From Bradyrhizobium sp. CCGE-LA001 (lineage in GTDB: Bacteria > Pseudomonadota > Alphaproteobacteria > Rhizobiales > Xanthobacteraceae): DNA of 64,000 nt. Under the pieces are notes generated by a model that worked only from the letters and a program-made list of their open reading frames with translations, searched no databases and had not been told where the DNA came from. Positions 26,247-34,596 of this stretch are shown here, one piece after another. A program made the translations under genes and the position numbers. The stretch spans positions 868,001 through 932,000 of the forward strand of contig NZ_CP013949.1 in NCBI RefSeq assembly GCF_000296215.2, in the 5' to 3' direction. The stretch's first letter is position 1; every line of letters starts with the position of its first letter.

Positions 26247-27035
26247 ATGGCAGAGCAGACAATTCGTTTCGACGACGGTGCCGCCTACGAGCAGATGATG
26301 GGAATTTGGAGCCGCTTCGCCGGCGAAATATTCCTCGACTGGCTGGCACCACCCGCGGGCTTGCGGTGGATCGACATCGGTTGCGGCAACGGGGCCTTCA
26401 CTGACCTGTTGGTCGCGCGATGCAGCCCCGCCGAAGTCCAGGGCATCGATCCCTCGGCAGAGCAACTCGCTTTTGCACGGACTCGGCCTGGAGCGCGCGT
26501 GGCAAAGTTTCGCCAGGGCGATGCCATGGCACTCCCTTTCGCCGATGGCAGCTTCGATGCGGCTGTGATGGCGCTGGTTCTCGTGTTCGTTCCCGATCCC
26601 GCCAAGGGTGTCAGCGAAATGGTGCGAGTCGTTGCTCCCGGCGGCGTCGTCGCGACGTATATGTGGGACATGTTGGGTGGCGGCTTTCCGCTTGATCCGA
26701 TCTACGATCAGATAAGCGCCATGGGTCTTGTGGCGACCCGTCCGCCGCGGATGGACGCGTCTCGAATGCAAGCGTTGCAAGACCTGTGGATCGGAGCAGG
26801 TCTGGAGGAGGTGCAAACGCGAGAGATCACCGTGCACCGGACTTTCGCAGATTTCGATGATTTCTGGACCACAGGTCTGAAGTCACCGGCGCTTCGGCCT
26901 ACCATCGCCGCGATGAAGCCCGGCGACGTCGATGTGCTCATCTCGCGCGTCCGTGCGAACCTGCCGGCGGAGGCCGACGGCCGCATCACCTGCAGTGCGC
27001 GCGCACACGCGATCAAGGGGCGCACGCCCGGATAG
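26247..27035 (+). CDS. Class I SAM-dependent methyltransferase
   Basis: 262 residues. Rossmann-fold methyltransferase with motif I WIDIGCGNGAFTDLL near residue 42, acidic loop GIDPSAEQL near 66 and motif FRQGDAMALPFADGSFDAAVMALVL (UbiE/Methyltransf_11 type). Substrate unknown. AGGCTC lies before the ATG. It is followed by a cyclic-nucleotide-binding protein on the same strand. Confidence 0.88.
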   Translation: MAEQTIRFDDGAAYEQMMGIWSRFAGEIFLDWLAPPAGLRWIDIGCGNGAFTDLLVARCSPAEVQGIDPSAEQLAFARTRPGARVAKFRQGDAMALPFADGSFDAAVMALVLVFVPDPAKGVSEMVRVVAPGGVVATYMWDMLGGGFPLDPIYDQISAMGLVATRPPRMDASRMQALQDLWIGAGLEEVQTREITVHRTFADFDDFWTTGLKSPALRPTIAAMKPGDVDVLISRVRANLPAEADGRITCSARAHAIKGRTPG

Positions 27036-27057
27036 CTCCGCAGCGCGGAGGATGGTC

Positions 27058-27543
27058 ATGGCTGTCAGCGCTCCCGACCTGAAAACGTTCCTGCTCGCGA
27101 CGCCGTTCTTCGGTGGTCTTCCGGAGCCAAGCCTCGACCTCCTGATCTCGATGCTGGCCGAGCGCCGCTTCGACGCAGGCAGCGCCGTCGTCGCGGAGGG
27201 CGAGCCAGGACGCTCGATGTTCATCGTCAAATCCGGCCGGCTGGCGGTGAGCAAGCGGACGAGATCGGGCAGCATCATCCCGATCTCCATTCTGCAGCCC
27301 GGCGACTTCTTCGGCGAGATGACGCTGATCGAAATGCAAAGCCGCTCCGCCACGGTGGTCGCAGAGGTGCCGACGGTGCTGTTTGAGCTGACCGCGAAGA
27401 ATCTCTACGCCTGCTACAAGGCCGACATCCGCGCCTATGTGATCGTCCTGCAGAACATCAACCGCGAGCTCTGCCGACGGCTGCGCCGGGCGGATGAGCG
27501 GTTTACCGCGCGTCAGGTGCGTGAAGACAATGACGATGCGTAG
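27058..27543 (+). CDS. Stand-alone cyclic nucleotide-binding domain protein
   Basis: 161 residues from the ATG at 27058 (GCGGAG upstream; an ATG at 27052 is possible). Crp-type beta-barrel: FDAGSAVVAEGEPGRSMFIVKSGRLAVSKR and ILQPGDFFGEMTLIEMQSRSATVVAEVPTVLFEL, where GEM(T) and RSATV occupy the phosphate-binding cassette. It ends after the C helix without a helix-turn-helix, so it cannot be an ordinary Crp activator. It may act as a regulatory subunit or signal-binding protein. Function unknown. Confidence 0.85.
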   Translation: MAVSAPDLKTFLLATPFFGGLPEPSLDLLISMLAERRFDAGSAVVAEGEPGRSMFIVKSGRLAVSKRTRSGSIIPISILQPGDFFGEMTLIEMQSRSATVVAEVPTVLFELTAKNLYACYKADIRAYVIVLQNINRELCRRLRRADERFTARQVREDNDDA

Positions 27544-27549
27544 ATGCGC

Positions 27550-27640
27550 AGGATGGGTAGAGCGCTTGCGAAACCCATCGTTTTTGGCCGCGCTGTAAGG
27601 ACGTGATGGGTTTCGCTGTGCTTTACCCATCCTACGAGCT
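27550..27640. repeat. Palindromic repeat with GGATGGGTA / TACCCATCC arms
   Basis: Inverted arms GGATGGGTA...GCGAAACCCATC and GATGGGTTTCGC...TTTACCCATCC follow the cyclic-nucleotide-binding gene; a partial extra arm CACCCATCCTGCGCGC follows at about 27668. It is an intergenic REP-like element and possible terminator. Confidence 0.7.
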
Positions 27641-27698
27641 GCGCGCTACGGCGCATAAGTTGCTCGCACCCATCCTGCGCGCCGGCGCCTCGATGCGG

Positions 27699-27827
27699 CT
27701 ACAGCAACGCCATCGAATGCAGCGAGTTCCGATGGAAGCCGAAGGCAACAATGCCGGAAAGAAGCAACGCGGTCCCAATCACGATCAGGCAAAACGCAAG
27801 CACTATCGGAGCCCCCTGGTTCGTCAT
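27699..27827 (-). CDS. Possible 42-residue single-span membrane protein
   Basis: ATG at 27827 gives MTNQGAPIVLAFCLIVIGTA and onward, with one strongly hydrophobic helix (about residues 7-31) and a short charged C-terminus FHRNSLHSMALL. The unusually AT-rich sequence just upstream (27828-27890) looks like a promoter region in an otherwise GC-rich stretch. No clear ribosome site is visible. Confidence is modest because only composition and context support it. Confidence 0.4.
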   Translation of the reverse strand: MTNQGAPIVLAFCLIVIGTALLLSGIVAFGFHRNSLHSMALL

Positions 27828-27894
27828 GAATGACAAAGACGATAATGGATAAAATTTTACCGACAATCGAAAGGAAGGATTAACCTTACCTGCG

Positions 27895-28530
27895 CCGGCG
27901 TGACCCGTCGGGCAAAACACCTGGGGCACCGTCAAGTCCCTGCCGCATAAATATTCCACTTTACCGAAATTCGGTTTTGGCGTATGTGTCACCCATCCCG
28001 GCTTACCAAGAGGGGCGATCTCGAGGTCGTCTTGATCGCGAGCCGGGCTTGCGGTGGACGCGGCAGCGTCGGCACGAGATGGGGCGGGCAGGGCGGGTAG
28101 TCCCTGTGAGCCCGACACCCGCGTGCGGACGAGCGGCGCTGTTCAGTTCGTCGCGCCGACATTTCAATGGCGATGTGCACAATGCCGTCGAACCCTGTGG
28201 CGCCGACGAATGCGCGTACGGCAAAACCGTGTGGTCCTGGCCGTCGTTGCTACGGTCAAGCCTTTCGCGGAGATGCGAGCGAGCCCAACCGGGCAGACTG
28301 CATCAATTCGCGGGGCGAGGGAGGCCAGAAGGAACTCGGCTCCCGGGAGAGCACGGCATAAGCCGTCCGACCATCGCGCAGGGAAGGCCGAGTGATCGGC
28401 ACCACCTGTATGCTGCTGTGCGGTTCTTCCTGCGTGTGCATTTCGCGCAGCGGACCGCGGGTGCCTGTCGGCACCCGGCCTTCCCTGCGCCCTCTTCAAG
28501 GAAGAGGGTCAAGGAAACGGGCAAAACTCG
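27895..28530. repeat. Large non-coding dispersed repeat (Bradyrhizobium type)
   Basis: About 640 bases with no convincing gene; every frame gives Arg/Cys/Ser-rich translations. The sequence (TGACCCGTCGGGCAAAACAC at the left, GAGGGGCGATCTCGAGGTCG further in) and the translation GLRWTRQRRHEMGR resemble a repeat that produces many spurious hypothetical proteins in Bradyrhizobium and Rhodopseudomonas genomes. That identification is from memory and I cannot confirm copy number here. Confidence 0.55.
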
Positions 28531-28635
28531 GGCGCTTCCAGCCGCGAGAACGCTGGGTCATGTGTGGATGCAGGAATGCCCGAACGTCCGCGTCTCGCCG
28601 GTGCCGCCTGTGCATCTCGACCGATTTTTCCCCGC

Positions 28636-28775
28636 GGCCATCCTTCGAGACGCCCGCCGTTGGCGGGCCCTCAGGATGAGGACCTAGTGCGTGCTGTCCG
28701 TTCAACGCATCGATGCTGCTGAGCCTCATCCTGAGGAGACCGCGAAGCGGTCGTCTCGAAGGACGAGGCCCGCGC
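28636..28775. repeat. Inverted repeat pair with CATCCTTCGAGAC / GTCTCGAAGGACGAG arms
   Basis: Left half ATCCTTCGAGACGC...CCTCAGGATGAGG and right half CCTCATCCTGAGG...GTCTCGAAGGACGAG form a long imperfect hairpin. It is a common rhizobial intergenic palindrome and lies just downstream of the RidA gene end. Confidence 0.8.
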
Positions 28776-28811
28776 TCAGCCCTACAAGATGTCCTATGCA
28801 ATGGGCCTGTC

Positions 28812-29174
28812 TCAGCGACGCGCTGCAATTGCCGTCAGCTCCAGCTTGACGCCCGGGCCGAGGTCCGCAACACCCAGCGCGGCGCGCGCCGGCAGATGGT
28901 CCGCGGTGAAATAGCGCTTCCACACCTGGTTGAGCGCGGCCTTGTCGGCGAGATCAGTCACGAAGATCGTCACCTGGAGAACGCAGGAAAGATCGGAGCC
29001 GGCCCGTTCGAGCAGCGTCTTCAACTGGCGAAGCACATCGTCTGCCTGGCCCGCCATGTCGAGCGCGGTATCCTCAGGAACGATGCCGCCGAGATACAGC
29101 ACGCCGTTGTGCTCGACGATCTCGTGGAGCAGTCCTTCATAGGGCAGGGAACGTTTGATCACGATGGCATCCAT
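28812..29174 (-). CDS. RidA-family protein (second copy)
   Basis: 120 residues from the ATG at 29174 (MDAIVIKRSLPYEGLLHEIVEHNGVLYLGGIVPED). YjgF/RidA fold with QADDVLRQLKTLLERAGSDLSCVLQVTIFVTDL and LPARAALGVADLGPGVKLELTAIA, where the conserved Arg is in PARAALG. It is not closely similar to the copy at 22389 and resembles the RutC/Rid subgroup. The gene ends at the inverted repeat and its start faces tRNA-Thr. Confidence 0.88.
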   Translation of the reverse strand: MDAIVIKRSLPYEGLLHEIVEHNGVLYLGGIVPEDTALDMAGQADDVLRQLKTLLERAGSDLSCVLQVTIFVTDLADKAALNQVWKRYFTADHLPARAALGVADLGPGVKLELTAIAARR

Positions 29175-29205
29175 GCGGTGTTGCGCACGCTTCAATGGGG
29201 AAAGC

Positions 29206-29280
<75 letters not shown>

Positions 29281-29582
29281 AAATGCTGGCACAGAATCGG
29301 GCCGCGACCGGGCCCGCCAAGCGGGGCGATGGATGCCACAAGGCCCCCTCATGTGCAAGCTTGGCGGCCCCGTCAAAACGAGAAAATCGGCGCAGTTGCC
29401 GGCCGGAATCGGCCCGTTTGCCCCGAAATGACCGATTTTGGACGATTTTGGTCCCGCTGATGTCCCAGCCAACTGGCCAGTTGGCCGTGCCGGCGGATTC
29501 GGCCCATTTTGAAGTTCGCGCGATCGGTTCGCGCTCGCCTCTTGAGCTGTCGTATTCCTTGGGCATGCTAGCAGCCCTCTTG

Positions 29583-29780
29583 ATGAGCTCAGAGATGACC
29601 GACGAGACCGATAAAGCAGCGCGCGGCCGGGACGGGCGGCAGGACCGGCTGAAATCGGCCCTGCGCGAAAACCTGAAGCGGCGGAAGGTGCAGGCGCGTG
29701 AACGCGCCGCAATCGCCGACCCCTCGCAGGACGACCATGGTTCCCTCGATGAGGGGGCCGCCGACAAGACCGGGAATTGA
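29583..29780 (+). CDS. Small conserved basic hypothetical protein
   Basis: 65 residues from the ATG at 29583 (MSSEMTDETDKAARGRDGRQ); an in-frame ATG at 29595 is an alternative. The middle, LKSALRENLKRRKVQARERA, is a highly charged helix that I recognise as a recurrent small protein of rhizobial genomes, often annotated hypothetical. The acidic C-terminus is DDHGSLDEGAADKTGN. It ends 55 bases before the CNB-reductase fusion. Function unknown. Confidence 0.6.
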   Translation: MSSEMTDETDKAARGRDGRQDRLKSALRENLKRRKVQARERAAIADPSQDDHGSLDEGAADKTGN

Positions 29781-29835
29781 AGTCCGGCAAGTGAAGACCG
29801 GCCGTTGCAGGCCGACTCGAATTATTTTGGAGTGC

Positions 29836-31554
29836 ATGACAGTGGCCATGGGGCAGGACAAACAGCAACGAACCGACCGCGACGCGCAGATGGCGCGGTT
29901 CACCCGCCCCGAGCAGACCTTTCCGGCGCTGACGCCCGCCGAGATCGAGCGCATCAGGCATTTCGGCGAGGTCCGCGGCTACCAAGACGGCGAGTTCCTA
30001 TTCGAGACCGGGAAGCCCGGCCCCGGCATGTTCGTCGTGCTGAAAGGCCATGTCGCCATCACCCAGCGCGACGGGCTCGGCCACGTCACGCCGGTGATCG
30101 ACCAGGGACCGGGACAATTTTTAGCCGAGCTCAGCCAGCTCTCGGGTCAGCCGGCGCTGGTCGACGGCCGCGCCGAGGGCGATGTCGAGACGCTGCTGCT
30201 GCCGCCGGACCGACTGCGCGCGCTGCTGGTGGCCGAGGCCGAGCTCGGCGAGCGCATCATGCGCGCGCTGATCCTGCGCCGGGTCAATCTGATCCAGGGC
30301 GGCGTCGGCGGCCCGGTGCTGATCGGCCCGTCGCATTCGACCGGCGTCGTGCGCCTGCAAGGCTTTCTCACCCGCAACGGCCAGCCGCATCATCTGCTCG
30401 ATCCCGAGCATGACACCGACGCCGCCGAGTTGATCGCGCGCTATTCGCCGAAGCCCGAAGACTGGCCGCTGGTCGTCGCCGCTGACGGCACGGTGCTGCG
30501 CAATCCCAACGAGACCGCGCTTGCGCGCGCCATCGGCATGATCGGCGGGGCCAAGGGCGACCGCATTTACGACGTTGCGGTCGTCGGCTGCGGTCCGGCC
30601 GGACTCGCCACCGCCGTGTATGCGGCGTCCGAAGGGCTGTCCGTCGCCGTGCTCGACATCCGCGCCTTCGGCGGCCAGGCCGGCGCCAGTGCGCGAATCG
30701 AGAACTATCTGGGCTTTCCGACCGGCATTTCCGGTCAGGCCCTGACTGCACGCGCCTTCACCCAGGCGCAGAAGTTCGGCGCCGACATCATGATCCCCGT
30801 CACGGTGAAGTCGCTCGACTGCACGCGCAAGGACGGCGCATTTTCGGTGGCGCTCGACGGCTGCGATCCCTTGCGCTCGCGCGCGGTGGTGGTCGCGAGC
30901 GGCGCGCGTTATCGCCGGCCTGAGATCGAGAACCTCGACAAGTTCGAGGGACGCGGCGTCTGGTACTGGGCCTCGCCGGTCGAGGCGCGGCTCTGCGCCG
31001 GCGAGGAGGTGGCTCTGGTCGGTGCCGGCAATTCGGCCGGGCAGGCGGCCGTGTTCCTCTCGGGCCATGCCAAAAAAGTGCTGATGATCATCCGCGGCGG
31101 CGGCTTGGGCGCCAGCATGTCGCGCTATCTCATCGAGCGCATCGAAGCGACGCCGAACATCGAATTGATGTTCAACACCGAGATCACGGCGCTCGAAGGC
31201 GACGAGGCTTCGCTCTTGCGGCGCATTCGCTGGAAGAGCCGGCTGTCGTCGGACGAGGACGCCGCCGACATCCGCAACCTCTTCCTGTTCGTCGGCGCCG
31301 ATCCCGCCACCGCCTGGCTCGACGGCTGCGGCGTCACGCTCGATCGCGGCGGCTTCGTCGTGACGGGCGCGCAGTCCGAGCAGAACCAGGGGCGGCTCGT
31401 GGCGCCGCTGGAGACCTCCGTGCCCGGCGTCTACGCCGTCGGCGACGTCCGCTCCGGCTCCGTCAAGCGCGTCGGCGGCGCCATCGGCGAAGGGGCGCAG
31501 GTCGTGGCGTCCCTGCACGGCTATCTCGGCGACGCCGCGAAACCGGCGCTTTAG
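29836..31554 (+). CDS. Cyclic-nucleotide-binding / thioredoxin-reductase-like FAD oxidoreductase fusion
   Basis: 572 residues from the ATG at 29836 (TTGGAG upstream; 29848 also possible). Domains: Crp-type cyclic-nucleotide barrel (about 30-135), a short thioredoxin/GST-like segment (about 165-230, GFLTRNGQPHHLLDPEHD), and a thioredoxin-reductase-like part with FAD motif VVGCGPAG near 250 and NADPH motif VGAGNSAG near 396. The redox CxxC of thioredoxin reductases is replaced by YWASPVEA (377-384), so it cannot reduce thioredoxin in the classical way. Family members are widespread in soil bacteria; the electron acceptor is unknown. Confidence 0.88.
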   Translation: MTVAMGQDKQQRTDRDAQMARFTRPEQTFPALTPAEIERIRHFGEVRGYQDGEFLFETGKPGPGMFVVLKGHVAITQRDGLGHVTPVIDQGPGQFLAELSQLSGQPALVDGRAEGDVETLLLPPDRLRALLVAEAELGERIMRALILRRVNLIQGGVGGPVLIGPSHSTGVVRLQGFLTRNGQPHHLLDPEHDTDAAELIARYSPKPEDWPLVVAADGTVLRNPNETALARAIGMIGGAKGDRIYDVAVVGCGPAGLATAVYAASEGLSVAVLDIRAFGGQAGASARIENYLGFPTGISGQALTARAFTQAQKFGADIMIPVTVKSLDCTRKDGAFSVALDGCDPLRSRAVVVASGARYRRPEIENLDKFEGRGVWYWASPVEARLCAGEEVALVGAGNSAGQAAVFLSGHAKKVLMIIRGGGLGASMSRYLIERIEATPNIELMFNTEITALEGDEASLLRRIRWKSRLSSDEDAADIRNLFLFVGADPATAWLDGCGVTLDRGGFVVTGAQSEQNQGRLVAPLETSVPGVYAVGDVRSGSVKRVGGAIGEGAQVVASLHGYLGDAAKPAL

Positions 31555-31602
31555 AGCACGATCCGGCAAAGTGTGAAGCGGTTTGCCGGCAAGATCGTGC
31601 TC
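31554..31602. repeat. Short palindromic repeat, GAGCACGATC / GATCGTGCTC arms
   Basis: Inverted repeat GAGCACGATC...GGCAAA...TTTGCCGG...GATCGTGCTC starting at the stop codon of the fusion gene. It is a variant of the element at 36961-37009 and could act as a terminator. Confidence 0.75.
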
Positions 31603-31735
31603 AATATAAGTCAAGGACAAGACAAGCGAATGGCAAGCGGAATCCGGCTTGCCATCGCGCCGCATCCTGCGGACTATCGCCTCGTCGCGAGGCCGATTGC
31701 GCTTCGAAGAACAATATTCACAACGGGAGGACCAA

Positions 31736-32044
31736 ATGGCTGAAGTCGTCGTGCTCTACAAGACGCCCAAAGATGCTGCCGCCTTCGACAAGTATTATGC
31801 CGAGACCCACATTCCCCTCGCCAAGAAACTTCCCGGCCTGAAGAAATATGCCGTGAGCAAGGGACCGGTCGCGTCTCCCGCTGGGCCATCCGGAATCCAT
31901 CTCGTCGCTGTCCTCACCTTCGACAGCGTCGCCGACATCCAGGCGGCATTCGGCAGCCCGGAAGGCAAGGCGACCGGCGCCGACGTGCCGAAATTCGCCA
32001 GCGGCGGTGCCGATCTGCTGATCTTCGACACCAAGGAAGTTTGA
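31736..32044 (+). CDS. EthD-family protein
   Basis: 102 residues from the ATG at 31736 with GGGAGG at 31725-31730. Ferredoxin-like alpha/beta-barrel dimer of the EthD type: VVVLYKTPKDAAAFDKYYAETHIPLAKKLPGLKKYAVSKG is diagnostic. EthD proteins support cytochrome P450 or quinone-related degradation systems in some bacteria; no such partner is adjacent here, so the role is open. Confidence 0.88.
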   Translation: MAEVVVLYKTPKDAAAFDKYYAETHIPLAKKLPGLKKYAVSKGPVASPAGPSGIHLVAVLTFDSVADIQAAFGSPEGKATGADVPKFASGGADLLIFDTKEV

Positions 32045-32080
32045 AGCAAAGATTCAACTTTCGTCGAAAGCCTGAACACT

Positions 32081-32168
32081 CGTAGCCCGGATGGAGCGAA
32101 GCGTAATCCGGGACAGTACGATCCAGGCGCGAGAACCCGGATTTCGCTGCGCTCCATCCGGGCTACAA
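32081..32168. repeat. Palindromic repeat with GTAGCCCGGATGGAGCGAAG arms
   Basis: Outer arms CGTAGCCCGGATGGAGCG and CGCTCCATCCGGGCTAC flank inner arms AATCCGGG / CCCGGATT. Typical dispersed Bradyrhizobium intergenic palindrome. The rest of the 290-base gap (32045-32334) shows no gene. Confidence 0.85.
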
Positions 32169-32334
32169 TCTGCTGTCGATCCATGACAGCACTGCAAAAA
32201 ATCCGGGCAGTCGTTGTCAATTTGCACGACGGCGCATGGCTTGCTTCGCATATGCGGCGATAGCGCATGTGGCATTCCGATGAGGACCGTAATACTACTC
32301 TCATCATCTCAATGCTGAGAGTAGGAGAGATGCC

Positions 32335-32844
32335 ATGATGCTTGGATTGAGCCTGCAAGCCCTAACGCTGATCCATGTCATCATCAGCCTGATCGCCATC
32401 GCTGCTGGCCTCGTGGTGATGTTCGGCCTGCTCGGCTCGAAGCCGATGCCGGCCCTCACCGCGACCTTCCTGCTGTTCACCATTCTCACCAGCGCCACCG
32501 GCTTCCTGTTTCCGTTCAAGGAGCTGTTGCCATCGCACGTCATCGGCATCATCTCCCTGGTGCTGCTCGTCATCGCCTGCTTCGCGCTCTACAGCATGAA
32601 GCTCAAAGGTGTCTGGCGTCCGGTCTACATCGTGACCGCGATGATCTCGCTCTATTTCAACGTCTTCGTGCTGGTGATCCAGTCGTTCCTGAAGGTGCCG
32701 GCGCTCGCCGCGCTCGCGCCCGCCGTGCCGCCGGCGCCGCCGTCGGGTCCGGTCTTCGCCGTGGTGCAGGGCATCGTGCTGGTGTTCTTCGTCGTGCTCA
32801 CCATCGGTGCCTGGCGCCGCTACAAGCCGATGGCGTTCGCCTGA
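32335..32844 (+). CDS. Four-helix integral membrane protein, unknown function
   Basis: 169 residues with AGGAGA upstream. Four hydrophobic segments (about 5-30, 40-60, 66-86, 98-116) and a fifth at about 138-158, with conserved-looking FLLFTILTSATGFLFPF. No catalytic motif. I recognise it only as a conserved hypothetical membrane protein of Rhizobiales. Next to an unrelated hydrolase on the same strand but separated by a repeat. Confidence 0.75.
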   Translation: MMLGLSLQALTLIHVIISLIAIAAGLVVMFGLLGSKPMPALTATFLLFTILTSATGFLFPFKELLPSHVIGIISLVLLVIACFALYSMKLKGVWRPVYIVTAMISLYFNVFVLVIQSFLKVPALAALAPAVPPAPPSGPVFAVVQGIVLVFFVVLTIGAWRRYKPMAFA

Positions 32845-32856
32845 TCACCAATCTCT

Positions 32857-32948
32857 CGTCATTCCGGGCATCGCGCAGCGATGAGCCCGGAATCTCGATC
32901 AGAAATCTCCAGATTCCGGGTTCGCGGAGGTGCGCGCCCCGGAATGAC
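32857..32948. repeat. Palindromic repeat with CGTCATTCCGGG / CCCCGGAATGACC arms
   Basis: Inverted repeat CGTCATTCCGGGCATC...ATGAGCCCGGAATCT and AGATTCCGGGTTC...CGCGCCCCGGAATGACC between the membrane protein and the hydrolase. Dispersed REP-like family. Confidence 0.8.
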
Positions 32949-32972
32949 CTTTCCATTCAAAGGAGCCCCACA

Positions 32973-33797
32973 ATGCCCACCATCACCACCAAAGACGGCG
33001 TCGAGATCTTCTACAAGGATTGGGGCTCGGGCCAGCCGATCGTGTTCAGCCATGGCTGGCCGCTGTCGTCGGACGATTGGGACGCGCAGATGCTGTATTT
33101 CGTCGCGCGCGGCTATCGCGTCATCGCACATGACCGCCGCGGCCATGGCCGCTCGGCGCAGGTCGCCGATGGTCACGACATGGACCATTATGCCGACGAC
33201 CTCGCCGCGCTCACCGCGCATCTCGATCTCAAGAATGCCATTCACGTCGGCCACTCCACCGGCGGCGGCGAGGTCGTGCACTACATCGCGCGCCACGGCG
33301 ACAGCCGGGTGGCGAAGGCCGCGATCCTCTCGGCGGTGCCGCCGCTGATGGTGCAGACCGCGGCCAATCCCGGCGGCCTGCCGAAGAGCGTGTTCGACGA
33401 TCTCCAGAAGCAGCTCGCCGCCAGCCGCACGCAATTTTACCGCGACCTCCCGGCCGGCCCGTTCTACGGCTACAACCGTCCCGGCGCAAAACCGTCGGAA
33501 GCCGTGATCCAGAACTGGTGGCGCCAGGGCATGATGGGCGGCGCCAAGGCGCACTACGACGGTATCGTCGCGTTCTCGCAGACCGACTTCACCGAGGATC
33601 TGAAGAAGATCAACGTGCCCGTGCTGGTGATGCACGGCGACGACGACCAGATCGTTCCTTACGCCGATTCCGCGCCGCTGTCGGCCAAGCTGCTGAAGAA
33701 CGGCACGCTGAAGACCTACAAGGGCTTCCCGCACGGCATGCCGACCACGCATGCCGAGACGATCAACGCGGACCTGCTGGCTTTTTTCAAGGCGTAA
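32973..33797 (+). CDS. Alpha/beta hydrolase, non-heme haloperoxidase type
   Basis: 274 residues with AGGAG upstream. Cofactor-free haloperoxidase/esterase signature: FSHGWPLSSDDWDAQM, DRRGHGRS, nucleophile Ser95 in VGHSTGGGE, acid Asp in VMHGDDDQIVP and catalytic His in GFPHGMPTTH. Members catalyse perhydrolysis of carboxylic acids and ester hydrolysis. Full length, all catalytic residues present. Confidence 0.92.
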   Translation: MPTITTKDGVEIFYKDWGSGQPIVFSHGWPLSSDDWDAQMLYFVARGYRVIAHDRRGHGRSAQVADGHDMDHYADDLAALTAHLDLKNAIHVGHSTGGGEVVHYIARHGDSRVAKAAILSAVPPLMVQTAANPGGLPKSVFDDLQKQLAASRTQFYRDLPAGPFYGYNRPGAKPSEAVIQNWWRQGMMGGAKAHYDGIVAFSQTDFTEDLKKINVPVLVMHGDDDQIVPYADSAPLSAKLLKNGTLKTYKGFPHGMPTTHAETINADLLAFFKA

Positions 33798-33853
33798 AGC
33801 TTCGAGAAGACGGGGCTCGCGGTTTGAGCTGCGAGCCCGATGGGACCGTTCCG

Positions 33854-34513
33854 ATGAAAGTCATCGTCTTCGGCGCGACGGGTATGGTCGGGCAGGGCGT
33901 CTTGCGCGAATGCCTGGTTGATCGCGGCATCGACCGCGTGCTCGTGGTCGGACGCAGCCCAACCGGCGTGCGCAACGCCAAGCTCGCCGAGATCATCCAC
34001 GACGATTTCACGGACTATTCGGCGATCGAGGCGCAGCTCACGGGCTTCGATGCCTGCTTTTTTTGCCTCGGCGTGTCCTCGATCGGCATGAGCGAGCAGC
34101 GCTACCGTCACCTGACCTATGATCTCACGCTTGCCGCTGCGACGGCGCTGGCCAAGCTCAATCCGCAGATGACATTCGTCTATGTCACCGGTGCCGGCAC
34201 CGATTCCACCGAGCAGGGATCGCGGATGTGGGCGCGGATCAAGGGCAAGACCGAGAACGATCTGTTCAAGCTGCCGTTCAAGGCCGCCTACATGTTCCGT
34301 CCCGGCGCCATCCAGCCCCTGCACGGCGCCCGGTCCAAGACGGCCTGGGTGCAGGCCGTTTACACCGCAACCTGGCCACTCTGGTCGGTGCTGCGCCGGA
34401 TCTCGCCGTCGCTCGTCACCTCGACCGAGCAGATCGGCCGCGCCATGATCCGCGTCGCCCGGGAGGGACATAAGCGGAAAGTGCTGGAGATGGAGGATAT
34501 CAATAGCCTCTAG
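33854..34513 (+). CDS. NAD(P)-binding atypical SDR / epimerase
   Basis: 219 residues from the ATG at 33854. Glycine motif GATGMVGQG at residues 7-15 of an extended Rossmann fold, then CFFCLGVSSIGMSEQRYRHLTYDLT and FVYVTGAGTDS. It resembles small NAD(P)H-binding epimerase-like proteins (oxidoreductase HTATIP2/YbjT group). The substrate is unknown. Confidence 0.85.
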   Translation: MKVIVFGATGMVGQGVLRECLVDRGIDRVLVVGRSPTGVRNAKLAEIIHDDFTDYSAIEAQLTGFDACFFCLGVSSIGMSEQRYRHLTYDLTLAAATALAKLNPQMTFVYVTGAGTDSTEQGSRMWARIKGKTENDLFKLPFKAAYMFRPGAIQPLHGARSKTAWVQAVYTATWPLWSVLRRISPSLVTSTEQIGRAMIRVAREGHKRKVLEMEDINSL

Positions 34514-34596
34514 GTCGCTGCCTCGTTAGCTTGTCGCGGAAATTTCGGCGCCCGCGCGCGTTGAGTCCCCCCCATCCTGAAGGAGGAGCGCCGGCG

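Noticed and set aside
27977..28687. 236-codon frame in the repeat-rich gap
   Set aside because: Arg/Cys-rich translation without motifs across several repeat elements; more likely non-coding repeat.
30121..31665. 514-codon leftward open frame
   Set aside because: Antisense to the CNB-reductase fusion, with low-complexity composition and no motifs.
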